The notes below the pieces were generated by a model. It was not told the DNA's origin, did not search any database, and saw only the letters and a list, made by a program, of their open reading frames with translations. The position numbers and the translations under genes were made by a program. A DNA stretch of 64,000 nucleotides from Pontederia crassipes (taxonomy: Eukaryota > Streptophyta > Magnoliopsida > Commelinales > Pontederiaceae), in the NCBI GenBank assembly GCA_030549335.1, contig CM060194.1:39511171-39575170 (forward strand), in the 5' to 3' direction. Of this stretch, positions 12,803-23,190 are shown in pieces; the stretch's first letter is position 1; each line of letters starts with the position of its first letter.

Positions 12803-13553
12803 GCTCTAGTATGTTTTGTTTCCCCCCTCCTATCTCCTTCCTCGAACACCCTAGAGATCAATAGCGTTCCTGACGTCAAGGTAGTGTCTTTTTCCATGTT
12901 TCCCTTTCCATTTCCCTCTCTCCTATCTTCTCCCTTAATGCCAAAGTGATCCAGGGAGGTGGTAGTGCGTACACAGAGCAGTTCCTTGTGCACTTCCTGA
13001 CATTAAGATTTCAAATGCCCAAGTGATGCAGCCAAAACTTGCAGGTGGTAGCAATTCCATCCAATGGAGCTTGCCCCTTCCTCCCTGTTCATTAATTTCT
13101 TAACTAAATGCGCTATGAATGTTTTCTTTAGAGGATTATACAAGTGCTTTTTAACAATATGCTCTTTTTTTCTTTTTTTCATGCTCTACAGTTCCTTAAC
13201 TGTAATGGGAACTCTGAATTGCACTTAAAAAACTAACTCAACTAGGAAAAGCAAACACTATTTTTCAAGCTTATTGATGCTACGTCTATGACAACATAGT
13301 GCATCTTTTGGTCCATGCATTAATTCGCAGCTATGATGTGCTTTATAATTTTCTTTCATGCTAAGATTCTTTACTGTAAAGTGTTATAATGTAGTTCCTT
13401 TTTGTCGTGCTAAGATTCTAAATTATAATATTGTAATTTGGAAATCTTTTATATTGTATCTTGACTATTGTTGTGTGTAACGGATTATTTTCTCTCTTTC
13501 TCCCATAGTGTAATGGATGATTATTATATTTCAGGCTCATCAAGAAATTTTCA

Positions 13554-15905
13554 ATGACATCGAACATGAACAATGATATGGATGTAACTCCATTTGAATG
13601 CCGTAATGACTGTAGTGACCAAATAGTGGAAGAAAACCAAATAGTGTCTCACAACATTAATATCAAACCATGTGTTGGAATAACATTTAATTCACATGAA
13701 GAAGCATATAATTTTTATAATGTATATGCCAGAGCAATTGGATTCTCTATTCGGAAAACTTCTTTTGTTAAGGCGAGCAAAATCAGAAAATTTTCCAGTA
13801 GGTTATTTGTTTGTTCCAAGGAAGGTTACAAGGACATCAATCGAAATGTTGGGAATGATGTTAAACGAAAAAGGGAAAATCGAGTTGGTTGTGAAGCTCG
13901 ATTATTAGTTGGTAAAACATGTGACAACAAGTGGATCATAAAAAGATTTCATGAACAACATAATCACATGTTGGTTACTCCTTCGAAAGTCTTGAATTTG
14001 CGATCGCATAATAAATTTTGTGATGGTTCTAACAATGTCGTCACCATATTAGATGAAGTTGGTCTTGGTCCTTCAAAAATTGCTAGGATTCTAAATTTCT
14101 CAGGTGCTCCATCAGTGACAACGCAAGAATGTATAAATCACTTGAATGCAAGAAAATCAAACAACGTGGGCAAAGAATGCATGGGTGTCATTGCATATTT
14201 TAAACAAAAGAAAAATGATGATTTAGGATTCTGCTTTGAAATGGTGGTGGATGAAAGTAATACTGCAAGAAATGTCTTTTGGGCTGATAGTAGGTCGAGA
14301 GATAACTATTCGACTTTTGGAGATGTAGTAATTTTTGACACTACTTATAGAACTAATAAGTTCTGCATGCCATTTGCTCCTTTCACAAGTGTTAATCATC
14401 ATATGCAATCTATTTTATTTGGATGTGCCTTGTTGGCTGACGAAACAGAGGACACATTTCTTTGGTTGTTTCAAACATGGCTAGATTGCATGCATGGAAA
14501 ACAACCAATATGCATTATTACATATCAAGATATTGCAATGGAAAATGCCATACGTAGAGTATTTCCAAATACAAGGCACCGATTTTGCATTTAGCACATC
14601 ATAAAAAATGCATTGATTAACACACGCAATTTATGCACACTTGGCAACTTTATGAAAGATTTCAAAAAATGGATATATGGTTCAATGTCTGTTACTGAAT
14701 GTGAAGAGAAATGGATTGCACTGAAGCAAACATATGACATTCCAGAGGATCATTGGGCAACAAACATGTTTGTTAAGCGTCATTATTGGGTACCGATATA
14801 TTTCAATGACATATTTTCTGCAGGCATGTCTTCATCACAAAGAGCAGAGAGTATTAATTCTTTTTTTAATGGTTTTGTAAATTCTCACACCTCTTTAACA
14901 AACTTTGTGGTGCAATATGATCAAGTCCTTCACTGTCATCGTGAAGCTGAGGAACGCGAGGATTTTAAAAATCTCAACACGGAACCCGCCTTAACTTCTA
15001 AACATCTATTGGAACAACATGCATGAAAGGTTTATACACAACGCATATTTGACAGATTTCAGAAAGAGTTCAAGATTGTAAATGATTATCGGTCACAAAA
15101 AATTTTCAAAGATACAAATCGAGTTGTGTACTCCGTGTTCTTAATGGGGACTTAAGATCAAGAAAGGTACATAGTGGAATATAGTAATGATGGAATGGTT
15201 TTGGTGACATGTTCTTGTAAAAAAGTTTGAACAAGAAGGTATATTTTGCGTCCATGTTTTAAATATCCTTAACAAAAAAGGAATAACACGTCTACCAGAG
15301 AAATATATTTTGCATCGTTGGACAATCGATGCACGATATTTAAAAGCACGCATGGTTCATGACTATGGAAGTACTTCTAGAGATGGACGAAATTTAAAAA
15401 AATGGGCTTGGCAAACAAATATTTGGAGGGTTCATAGTTTTGGATTACGTTCAGATGATCATTTAAATTATGGAATGTCTCTTATAAATGAGGTTCTAAA
15501 AAAATTTGGAGATTTTAAACTTATGAATGTACAACAAGGTGACTTAGTTGACATGGAATCAACTTTAAATCAAAGGTTAGAAGACTTAGAGGTCGTGATT
15601 AATGACCCATCATATGTCAAATCAAAAGGAAGACAAAAAAAAGTTCAAAGAATTAAATTTGGAATTGAACTTGGCAAGTCGCAACATGAAATTAAGAAGA
15701 GAGCATGTGGTGAGTGTGGTGCGTTGGGTCATCATAAAACTACTTGTCCAAAAACTAAGGTAAAATGAGGAGAATCACTTTATTTTTCTATATCATCATT
15801 GTTGTCCACATTTAATGTATCGTTCTCATTTCAATTCAGGCAAATGATACCAAGAAGAATAAGGCAAAAATGGATGACACACATGAAGATGAATGTGATG
15901 CCTGA
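13554..15905 (+). pseudogene. FAR1/FHY3-type MULE transposase, inactivated
   Basis: In order along the coding sequence: an N-terminal FAR1 DNA-binding domain (about residues 42-145: SHEEAYNFYNVYARAIGFSI, then CEARLL, then HEQHNHML); a MULE transposase core (VIFDTTYRTN with the first catalytic Asp; GCALLADETEDTFLWLFQTW; HRFCI); the AESINSFF block with the conserved Glu; a SWIM zinc finger (TCSCKK...GIFCVHVLNIL, CxC...CxH); and a C-terminal zinc knuckle CGECGALGHHKTTCP. A phase-0 intron (GT 15760, AG 15839) joins a last exon of 22 codons ending at 15905. Damage: TAG at 14592 where the family has Trp, TGA at 15024, TAA at 15153, and a frameshift near 15228 inside the SWIM finger. The usual ITDQD reads ITYQD, so a conserved acidic residue is also gone. 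The ATG at 13554 follows a possible acceptor (TTTCAG, 13529-13534), suggesting a 5' UTR intron. Because it lies inside terminal inverted repeats it is a transposase rather than a domesticated FRS gene. Confidence 0.88.
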
Positions 15906-16709
15906 TTACTATTGTAATATTATCATTTTTGTGTATAATTATTCTCATGTTTAGACATGACTTATTAACATGGAACCTTCAAATTTCATATGCAGGATAT
16001 CTAAAGATATGAGCAGTGCCAAATGTTTTGATGCCTTTTTGGAAGCACCCTACTCTTTTGTAACAAAATCGAGCAAAATCGAGCTGCCAAATGGAATTGA
16101 ATGGCGTACTTATATGTCATTTTGATAACAGACTGAATGTCAAACTATTTAGGCATTATGAAACTATCGGACTCAACCTGTCATTGACTATGCAACATTT
16201 GTGTGAATGGAATCACATACTTATTGTGAAATGCTTTTAAGACTCCTATCAATTAAGTTTTTCGATACCTTGTTGGATATCTGTAATTTCATTGTGTCAG
16301 CTTTCATTATAAGTTTCTTAGGTGTCCTGACTTCTAAAAAATGTGTTCCAATGTTTCTTATTACTTATGTGTTTATCGTGCCTCATGATAATTAGTAACC
16401 CTACTCTTCCAATAGAAATGCATGTGTCTATAATAATGTTAGATGTGTCCTCCAGAGCTATGAGAAGTCTTCCTGCAGTAATTATTTTTTATGATATAAT
16501 TGCATCGCATCCATTGCAATTGGTCATTTGTATGTTCCTTTCCAATCGGGCAACTTATAACAAGTCCATGGTTTTCGTAACTCTGACATGTCTAAACTTT
16601 CCAAGAACACTATTAAAAAGCCAAATGTAATAAAATCACTAACAATGAAAACATGCACAAAACTGATGCCTTCGTTACACTTATAGAATGGAAGAAGTGT
16701 TAATACAAA
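15906..16709. other. Region between the two convergent MULE genes
   Basis: Holds the 3' flanks of both genes. Short open frames at 16207-16630 show no family resemblance. No further gene is seen. Confidence 0.5.
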
Positions 16710-17138
16710 TCAAACCAAAAGATACAATATTAATAAGAGCATAACCACTGATATATTTCTGAACAATCTACACCTCTGCCTTTCAAATTCAATTTTGACT
16801 TGAAATTTTTTCCTCTCATCTTCGCGGTCCGAGTCCGATAGTCTTATCTTTTGTAGCAAACCATTAATAAGAATTTTACATCGAGGTTCAATGTCAGCAT
16901 CCAACCATTGAAAGTATCCACATGATCTATTTTCATATAAAAAATAATAACTATTTTATCATATTGACAAAATTAAGAAATAAAATAACATAAAAATTTA
17001 TGTTCTTACTTCATAGTTTTTACAACCGTAGAATCTGCGACCGGGATTAGCTTGAGTCCATGACGTTCGAATGATGGCTTCATCTTGGCAATAACATTTT
17101 ATCGTGAAATTCATTTTGTCTAACATAGAAAACATCAT
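16710..17138 (-). CDS. GRF-type zinc-finger, tail-anchored small protein inside the MULE
   Basis: Exon 1 (17138-17010) begins MMFSMLDK and gives the GRF zinc-ribbon start: IKCYCQDEAIIRTSW then NPGRRFYGCKNYE, followed by a donor GTAAGA. Exon 2 (16926-16710) continues SCGYFQWLDADIEPRC, a charged helical stretch (SDREDERKKFQVKIEFERQR), and a hydrophobic C-terminus SVVMLLLILYLLV. Four metal ligands are visible: the two Cys of CYC, the Cys of YGC, and the Cys of CGYF. The family is known from nucleic-acid-binding proteins such as topoisomerase 3 and APE2. In plants, short versions with a C-terminal membrane segment are common and of unknown role. Exon 1 ends in phase 0 but exon 2 needs two bases from it, so either one base has been lost or the splice site differs. 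It may therefore be broken. It lies inside the MULE, convergent with the transposase. Confidence 0.72.
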
Positions 17139-17149
17139 TGTCAGCTAGG

Positions 17150-17985
17150 CATTGTTGATAAAAAATTAACATGGGTATGAGAATGAATAAATATGAAACT
17201 ACATTTTGAACTGTAAAGATTAAACCTTATCAATAATGGAAGATTTGATCAAATCCTAAACCATGTTACAATGGAAGATTTGCAACTCCATTATTTGACT
17301 TACTTCCGGCATTGTCTCCCCAGCATTTAAGACATTAAAAATAGAACTTCAACATAATTAATGGCATATTTCCTGCACTGTCTTCCCTAGACCTTATCAA
17401 AATCTCTATAAAGACTTCAAACTATGCTTACTGAGAATCCAACCATGCCCAGATTACAAGGTTCATTATAACATCTAATAAATACTTTAAACTTTGATAA
17501 GAGATTTGACCTTTAAACTGGCATGCGTCTTTCATGAGAATGCGGCTTGGATTAGTTTCTGCTACCACCTGTAGCGCTTGCAATTAGGAGGGAGGAATGA
17601 AGAAAACATGAAAAAGTGAACATACTGTATAAAAGATTTAACTTGTTGCCTTGGTCAGTTGGAGATCATGAAGAAAAAGAGATCAGACTCTATTACCACC
17701 TATGGCACTTGCGATTAGGAGGAAAGGAAAGGAGGAAACATGAAAAAATAAAGGATCTAACCAATATTAGTGTACCTTTTTCTAATCAAATCTATTAGGA
17801 GCTCGAGATCAGGAAGGATAGGAAGAGATTCTGCTATAACTTGCAACAATGTGGGGAGATCATCCTGCTACAACTTGAGACAAGGAGGGGTGGATGTATG
17901 GAGAAGATCAGAAAGTTGGAAGAATGAAAAGGGGGAAAAGCGTGAGAAGTAGGTTTTGGACGGACAACGAGCGAGGTGAAAGAAA
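17150..17985. other. MULE right subterminal region
   Basis: Upstream of the GRF gene and inside the right terminal repeat. It has two loosely repeated blocks with GGAGATCATGAAGAAAAAGAG (near 17660) and GAGCTCGAGATCAGGAAGGA (near 17798), and presumably contains the promoter of the minus-strand gene. No other coding region is seen. Confidence 0.4.
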
Positions 17986-18124
17986 ATCGGCGAACCCATT
18001 TTTTTTTCCCTGAACCGGTTCGGATTTTTATCATCTTAGGAATCAAGTTATGGGGCAATCTCGTACGTTGAACCAAGATGTGATATTTATAACGGTCAGG
18101 ATTAACAGATTTGAGGGTGAGATC
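17986..18124 (-). repeat. MULE right terminal inverted repeat
   Basis: 139 bp; its reverse complement matches 12665-12802 with scattered substitutions and no large indels. Confidence 0.88.
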
Positions 18125-18434
18125 AATTGATCTCACCCTAATTTTTCTCATATATATATATATATATTGCAAATAATTTTCCTTGTTTTTCTCGTAGAAT
18201 ACTAAATAAACTCAAATTCTCTATCGTGAGTCCATGACCATTCCTAAAATTCCATTAATTATGTAATCAAATATTAGAGAACTGAAGGTTTATTTCTCGG
18301 AATTCATTCCTTGTTTAACATATTTTTCTACGAATAATTGGGTAATTTAATTGTTCCTTAGATATCAATAAAAGAATATTCTTTATTCAAATAAAAATAA
18401 TCTCCTTACTATTCGAAACATTAACACAAAAATG

Positions 18435-18565
<131 letters not shown>

Positions 18566-18569
18566 TGTT

Positions 18570-19625
18570 TCAGAGATCAAATTGGTTCTACCTTTTTATT
18601 TAGTCAATTTAAATTGGATGTCATTTCGGCCCACCATCACCCCTAAGTTTCAAATTGGGCCGAATAACTTTTGAAACTTCCAACTTCATTTAAACTTTTT
18701 TTATTTCATATCAGAGGTCATATGTATATAAACCTTTAAAACAATATACCAGCCGGATCGAGGTTATTTTTTAATTATTTACTCCAGACAAATCCATATA
18801 TACATTTCAGTAATTTAATTAAGGGCGTGCCCAAGATTTATGCCTAAGATTTATATATGTATTAACTACCAAAGAAATCAGTTTATATTTATATAAAAGT
18901 TGTATATTTTTTCTAGTTAATTTTTTATTTTAATATCAACATAACTTTTAAAAACCATTGGTCATTGATTTATTTATTATTTAAAATTCTAATTTACTAT
19001 TCATCCTGAATCACTGTATCCAATTATTATCCGATTCTAAATATAATAATTTTCAAAAAACTCAATTATTATATTTGTTCTCTTATTTAATTATGCAGCT
19101 TTTATAAAATTTATGTATATCTCTATTCATGTTACGTATAAAATCTTGATTGATGAGTGCGAAAATTTATAAAATCTTCATATTTAGTTATGTTATTACG
19201 TACATTTCTATGCACGTTCTTAAATTGATGAATGAAAAAAAATGTATAAATAATATAAAATTTTATTATAGAATTTATAAAGAAAAAATGTATTTAAGAG
19301 TAAAGGAATAATATGGTGATATATATATATATATATGATGGTTATCTAAGAATTTTTAGTCAATAAAAGATTATATATTTGATGGTTATATAAAGTATAA
19401 ACATCTACGTTAAGAAACATCAACTGAGAAAAAGATGGCAAGTGACTTATCATGTGGAGCCTAACGGGAAAACAAAATTGAGGCCTTAATGGAAAGTGTT
19501 GTCATGATTGCGTATTACCACAAAATCATCACGGGTATCAAAATTTTAAGCTTATAATAAACATGAAAATAGGTTAAGAAAATGTTCTTGACATGAGAGG
19601 GAATTTAACCTTTACCTTCAAAAGC
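18570..19625. other. AT-rich non-coding DNA
   Basis: No gene or paired repeat recognised; a TA run lies at about 19319-19336. Confidence 0.45.
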
Positions 19626-19627
19626 TA

Positions 19628-20310
19628 GGGGGTAAATTACACGAATGGTTCTTCAACTTTGAGTCGATTTTTAATTGGTCTCCAACTTCAATTTATAATC
19701 AGAACGTCCTTCATTTTTTATTTTCTTACACGATTAGTCCTCTTGACCAGTGATAGTGAGTTTTCCAGTTGCCTTGCATACGTGGCCGACACGTCAGTCG
19801 TTTCTCTCTCATCCACGTCATTTAAGTAATCATTTAACGCTCCAAAACAGGTAAATTATACGGATTGTCCCCCAACTTTGAGTCGATTTCTAAACAGTCC
19901 CCCAACTTTGATATTATTGCACGATTCATCCACTTGACCGATAAGAAATAGTCTCCCGATTATCTTGCAATGTGGCATAATAAAATATAATAAATTTTTT
20001 TAACTAGTTGATATCACATAATAAAAAATATTATAAAAATTTTAGGACGCAAACGAGCTGACAGAAGAGAGGTGTCGACCCCCCTATCCAAGCTTGCCCT
20101 TTGGCGAGCTGGCATTGGGGGCGCCAGCCCCCCTCTCCAAGCTCGCCCACTGACGAGCTTCGCATAAGGGGCGCCAACGTCCCCTCGTGAGCTCGTCGAT
20201 GAACATAAACGATTCAAAGTTGAGAGACTATAAAAAATAAAAATGCTAGGAGCCTCGACGAACCAGAAGTTGTATTTATGGCATGTAAACTTATGAAAAT
20301 TACTCAAGTA
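19628..20310. repeat. Cluster of dispersed repeat ends with a GC-rich insert
   Basis: Two direct copies of a repeat end (GGTAAATTACACGAATGGTT at 19631 and GGTAAATTATACGGATTGTC at 19851) are each followed by CAACTTTGAGTCGATTT. A GC-rich segment (20040-20200) contains three loosely repeated GAGCTNG...GGGGCGCCA blocks. AAAGTTGAGAGACT at 20216 may be an eroded opposite end. No protein is encoded. Confidence 0.5.
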
Positions 20311-20314
20311 TCAT

Positions 20315-20815
20315 GGTTTTTTTAATCTTAATTAATTAATCCATTAAAGAATTGTATTAAAAAATGAATTCAAAAGCTTACATAGCTTTTCAAAAAGACT
20401 TGAAACTTGAGCGATCTCTCCAATGATAAATCCTTATCTTTTGGCTACAATTCTGACGCCCCTTGAAAAAGCTAAAACCATGATCAACCGATCAGAGGTA
20501 CAATCGTTCATAGACATTAAGAAACTAATGAGGGTTCAACGAGCGGAAGAAGAGTTATTTTTTATAGGCTTTAGGAGAGGGAGATTTATATATGAAACAA
20601 AGTTCTTGTTGGATAAGATTCTAATTCAAAAAAGGAGTTTTATCTTCACCTAAAAATGATTTTGAACTCCTATCTTAATCCCTCTTACTTTTATTTTCTT
20701 TTGTTCCTTTCAAACTCTTATTTCTATCCAACTTCTCTTTGAAGAATTTTCAAAATTAAATAAACATATAAATATTTTATTTCCATTTTATTTTAGAAAA
20801 TTATGCGTTGTCACA
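20315..20815 (-). repeat. Fragment of the gypsy LTR family found at 29057-30924
   Basis: Long stretches match 30380-30920: the AGAGGGAGATTTATATA block, ...TCTTGTTNNATAAGATTCTAAT..., ...CACCNAAAAATNATT..., and the AATTATGNGTT...ACA end. It is a truncated copy, about 500 bp. The open frame over it (20423-20653) is not a gene. Confidence 0.65.
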
Positions 20816-21503
20816 TTATTTTTCCTTTAAGAAAATATCCTCAAATTTCGATCGGAATCAAGACTCACGGAATAGAGTGAAAATTATTGGCACATTTCTA
20901 CTTCCAACTTCTAAGTGACTACATGATGTTTTCATGAAACCTTAATAAGTGTAACATATTGATGCAGGAAAAATAAGATAATATTTTAGTAGTTATTGTT
21001 GTTATATTTATCTTTTTAGATTAGTTAGAATCTTTAGTTATTATTGTTATCTTTTAAATTGGTTTAGATTTGATTGTAAAATGTCTATAAATAGGCATGA
21101 ATGTTATTGGTAGTTCATTATTATCCAATTATTCCATAAACCTGTGTGATTTTATTTCTCAGTGGATTCCGAGCCTCGGTGGATTATGAGATTATCAAGC
21201 TATTGATGGTGCTTTGAACCGTCAACCTCTTTCGGTATTCACTGTGTCAAGTGGTATCGCAGCCTTCAAAGAGATTTACCTCTTCGTCTCGGTGCTCATC
21301 TTCTTTTTCGCCATTCATTTCGTATTTTATTTCTCTTGTTTTATTTTTTTCCTTTTCCTTCCTATGCATTCTTTAGTTTTTTTGTTATCTCCAATGACTT
21401 CCTCCTTATCCTTTTTCTTTCACGTTTTTTTCCCTCTCGTGATTCATTAGTTACATTTTTTATCTTGTTTTCTTCTTTCTTTTAATTTTTTTAAACTAGC
21501 AAG

Positions 21504-21855
21504 ATGAGGCTAGAGCCACCTTCATTTAATGGGTACTTTCATGTTGATGAATTTTTACACTAGATATCTAAAGTTGATTGCTTCTTTGATTATTGGGATA
21601 TTTTAGAATCTCAACAAGCCAAATTAGTGGTCAACAAATTTTCAAATAGGGTTGTATCATTGTGGAAAGATAATAAACACCTTCGAACTTATCCGAACAT
21701 GGCAAAAGTTGAAAAAAAAAATACTTATCCAACACTTTTTTCCTTCATCGTATCATTATCTTATTCTCAGCAGTCAAGCAAGTCTCAACAAAATAAGCAA
21801 AATTTAATGCAAGAAGTTCAAATTCATTTGAAGAATATCAAAAAATTCAATTGAG
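21504..21855 (+). pseudogene. Ty3/gypsy gag remnant
   Basis: From the ATG at 21504 the translation reads LEPPSFNGYFHVDEFLH, an in-frame TAG, then ISKVDCFFDYWDILESQQAK and LVVNKFSNRVVSLW, the usual gag pattern (FDG...DFLDWL..VE..F....I.E..K..L...L...A..WW). A stop at about 21852 ends it early. It would be capsid protein of the retroelement. Confidence 0.75.
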
Positions 21856-21929
21856 AAGCTTCAACAACGATTGGATAACATAATAAATAAAGTGCCCGAG
21901 ACTCCATCAGATTCTATGTAATCTTGTGA

Positions 21930-22265
21930 AGATCAATTATATTTGGAAGTTATATCTGCTCCAATTGAAGAATTACAAGAAACTACTCAAGAAATTAAAA
22001 TATATCCAAAAACTGAAGAGTTGGTTATTTTGGATTTTCTTGCAAAATCTGTGCAATCTTGTGAAGATAAATTAACTTTGAAAGTTGTGTATAATCCAAT
22101 TGAAGAATTACAAATAACTATTCAAGATATCAGAATCTATCTAAATATTGAAGAGTTGGTTATTTTGAATTTTCTTTATGAGAAAAAGGAAGATAAATTT
22201 ATTCAGGTGGTGGATGAAAAATTGAAATTAAATTCATCACCTAACAAGAAAGATTTGCTTTGAAT
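21930..22265 (+). other. Retroelement interior with an imperfect internal duplication
   Basis: Two copies of a unit of about 130 bp (about 21925-22050 and 22055-22180) encode the similar peptides EELQETTQEIKIYPKTEELV and EELQITIQDIRIYLNIEELV. The frame 21943-22263 is open for 106 codons but matches no family I know. It probably derives from the gag-pol spacer. Confidence 0.5.
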
Positions 22266-22779
22266 TCTTCAAGTTGATATGAGATGCATCAAAGTTTTTG
22301 TCAGTGCCAATTATTTTATACTTTTACAGATTGCATTTTCACGTCAAGTTTTGAGAACAATATATTTGGTATTGCTATACAATTTACTTAACTTAAATGA
22401 CTTATCTGATGAGTTGAGAAAGAAGATTAGACCGTTGCGGGATATCAAGTGTGAAACTCCATATTCAATTTTTCAGAGTTCGAAGTCGAACTCTTTTGAA
22501 GAAACGGAGACTGATGCAGGAGAAATATGATAATATCTTAGTAGCTATTATTGTTTTATTTATCTTTTTAGATTAGTTAAAATCTATTAGTTAGTATTGT
22601 TATTTTTTAAATTAGTTTAGATTTAATTGTAAAATGCCTATAAATAACTTTTTTGTTATTAGAACCATCAACCTCTTTTTGGATTCGTCCGAAAGTTGTA
22701 ATCTCCTCCACTTTACGATCCCTCATTGCGTCACATATTTATTTTCTTGTTGTTGCAAATGATATTTCAATATCTTGAC

Positions 22780-23128
22780 TAGGTACTTTGGTTCATACAC
22801 ATTCTTGAGTTGTTGTCATTTTCAACTGCTTCCACTTTTGATGGATAGATAATTTCTTTGAAGACAATATGACTTAAGAACATTATTTCTTTCGGCCAAA
22901 GCTCGCACTTTAAAAATTTCATGTACAATTTATGTTGTTATAATGTTTCCAGTATAGTCCCAAAGTGTTCTCTGTATTATTCCTAATTCTCATAATAGAT
23001 CTAGATGTCATCACGACACGATTAAATTAAAATGATCAAAGTATATGACTGAAATATTTCACTAATGAGATCCATGAATGCAGTCAGTGTGCATTATTTA
23101 ATGTCCATACATCATGAAATGCATACTT

Positions 23129-23170
<42 letters not shown>

Positions 23171-23190
23171 TTGACTTTTGAAACATATCT
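22780..23190 (-). pseudogene. Ty3/gypsy reverse transcriptase remnant, C-terminal half
   Basis: Minus strand, read with breaks: AFMDLISEIFQSY, then CRDDI.IYYEN (the eroded FIDDILVYS catalytic motif), REHFGTILETL, LYMKFLKCELWPKEIMFLSH, and PSKVEAVEN. This is the usual gypsy RT order. Stops in the frame show it is dead. A TA microsatellite (about 23131-23162) and a CACTA element follow. The N-terminal half is on the other side of that element. Confidence 0.8.
23131..23162. repeat. TA microsatellite
   Basis: About 16 TA units. Confidence 0.95.

Larger units (their letters stand above)
12665..18124 (+). mobile_element. Mutator-like element (MULE) with two genes
   Basis: The element is bounded by long inverted repeats, 12665-12802 and 17986-18124. 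They share GATCTCACCCTCAAATCTG at the outer end and GGGTTCGCCGAT at the inner end, and by eye agree at well over 80% of positions. Inside are a FAR1-type MULE transposase gene on the plus strand and a GRF-type zinc-finger gene on the minus strand, transcribed toward each other. Total length is about 5.46 kb. I could not find a clean 9-bp target duplication at either end. The right end is followed immediately by a short inverted copy of the terminus (GATCTCACCCTAA). The layout, with terminal inverted repeats, a mudrA-type gene and a second convergent gene, parallels MuDR of maize, but the second gene is of a different family from mudrB. Confidence 0.85.
20960..22700 (+). mobile_element. Short Ty3/gypsy-type LTR element, pol deleted
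   Basis: Two direct repeats begin TGATGCAGGA (20960 and 22512) and share over 150 bases. The left LTR (20960-21249, TG...CA) is followed by TGGTATCGCAGCC, a primer binding site close to the initiator-Met tRNA complement TGGTATCAGAGCC. The right LTR (22512 to about 22700) lacks an internal block that the left one has. The interior (about 1.26 kb) keeps only gag-like sequence, with no protease, RT or integrase, so this is an internally deleted copy. Confidence 0.8.

Noticed and set aside
12653..12949. Frames on both strands near 12.7 kb and 17.9 kb
   Set aside because: They lie on the MULE terminal inverted repeats; the two sites give similar peptides because the DNA is repeated.
12665..18124. 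Reading the FAR1-like gene as a host FRS transcription factor
   Set aside because: It lies within long terminal inverted repeats and is decayed, so a transposase gene is the better explanation.
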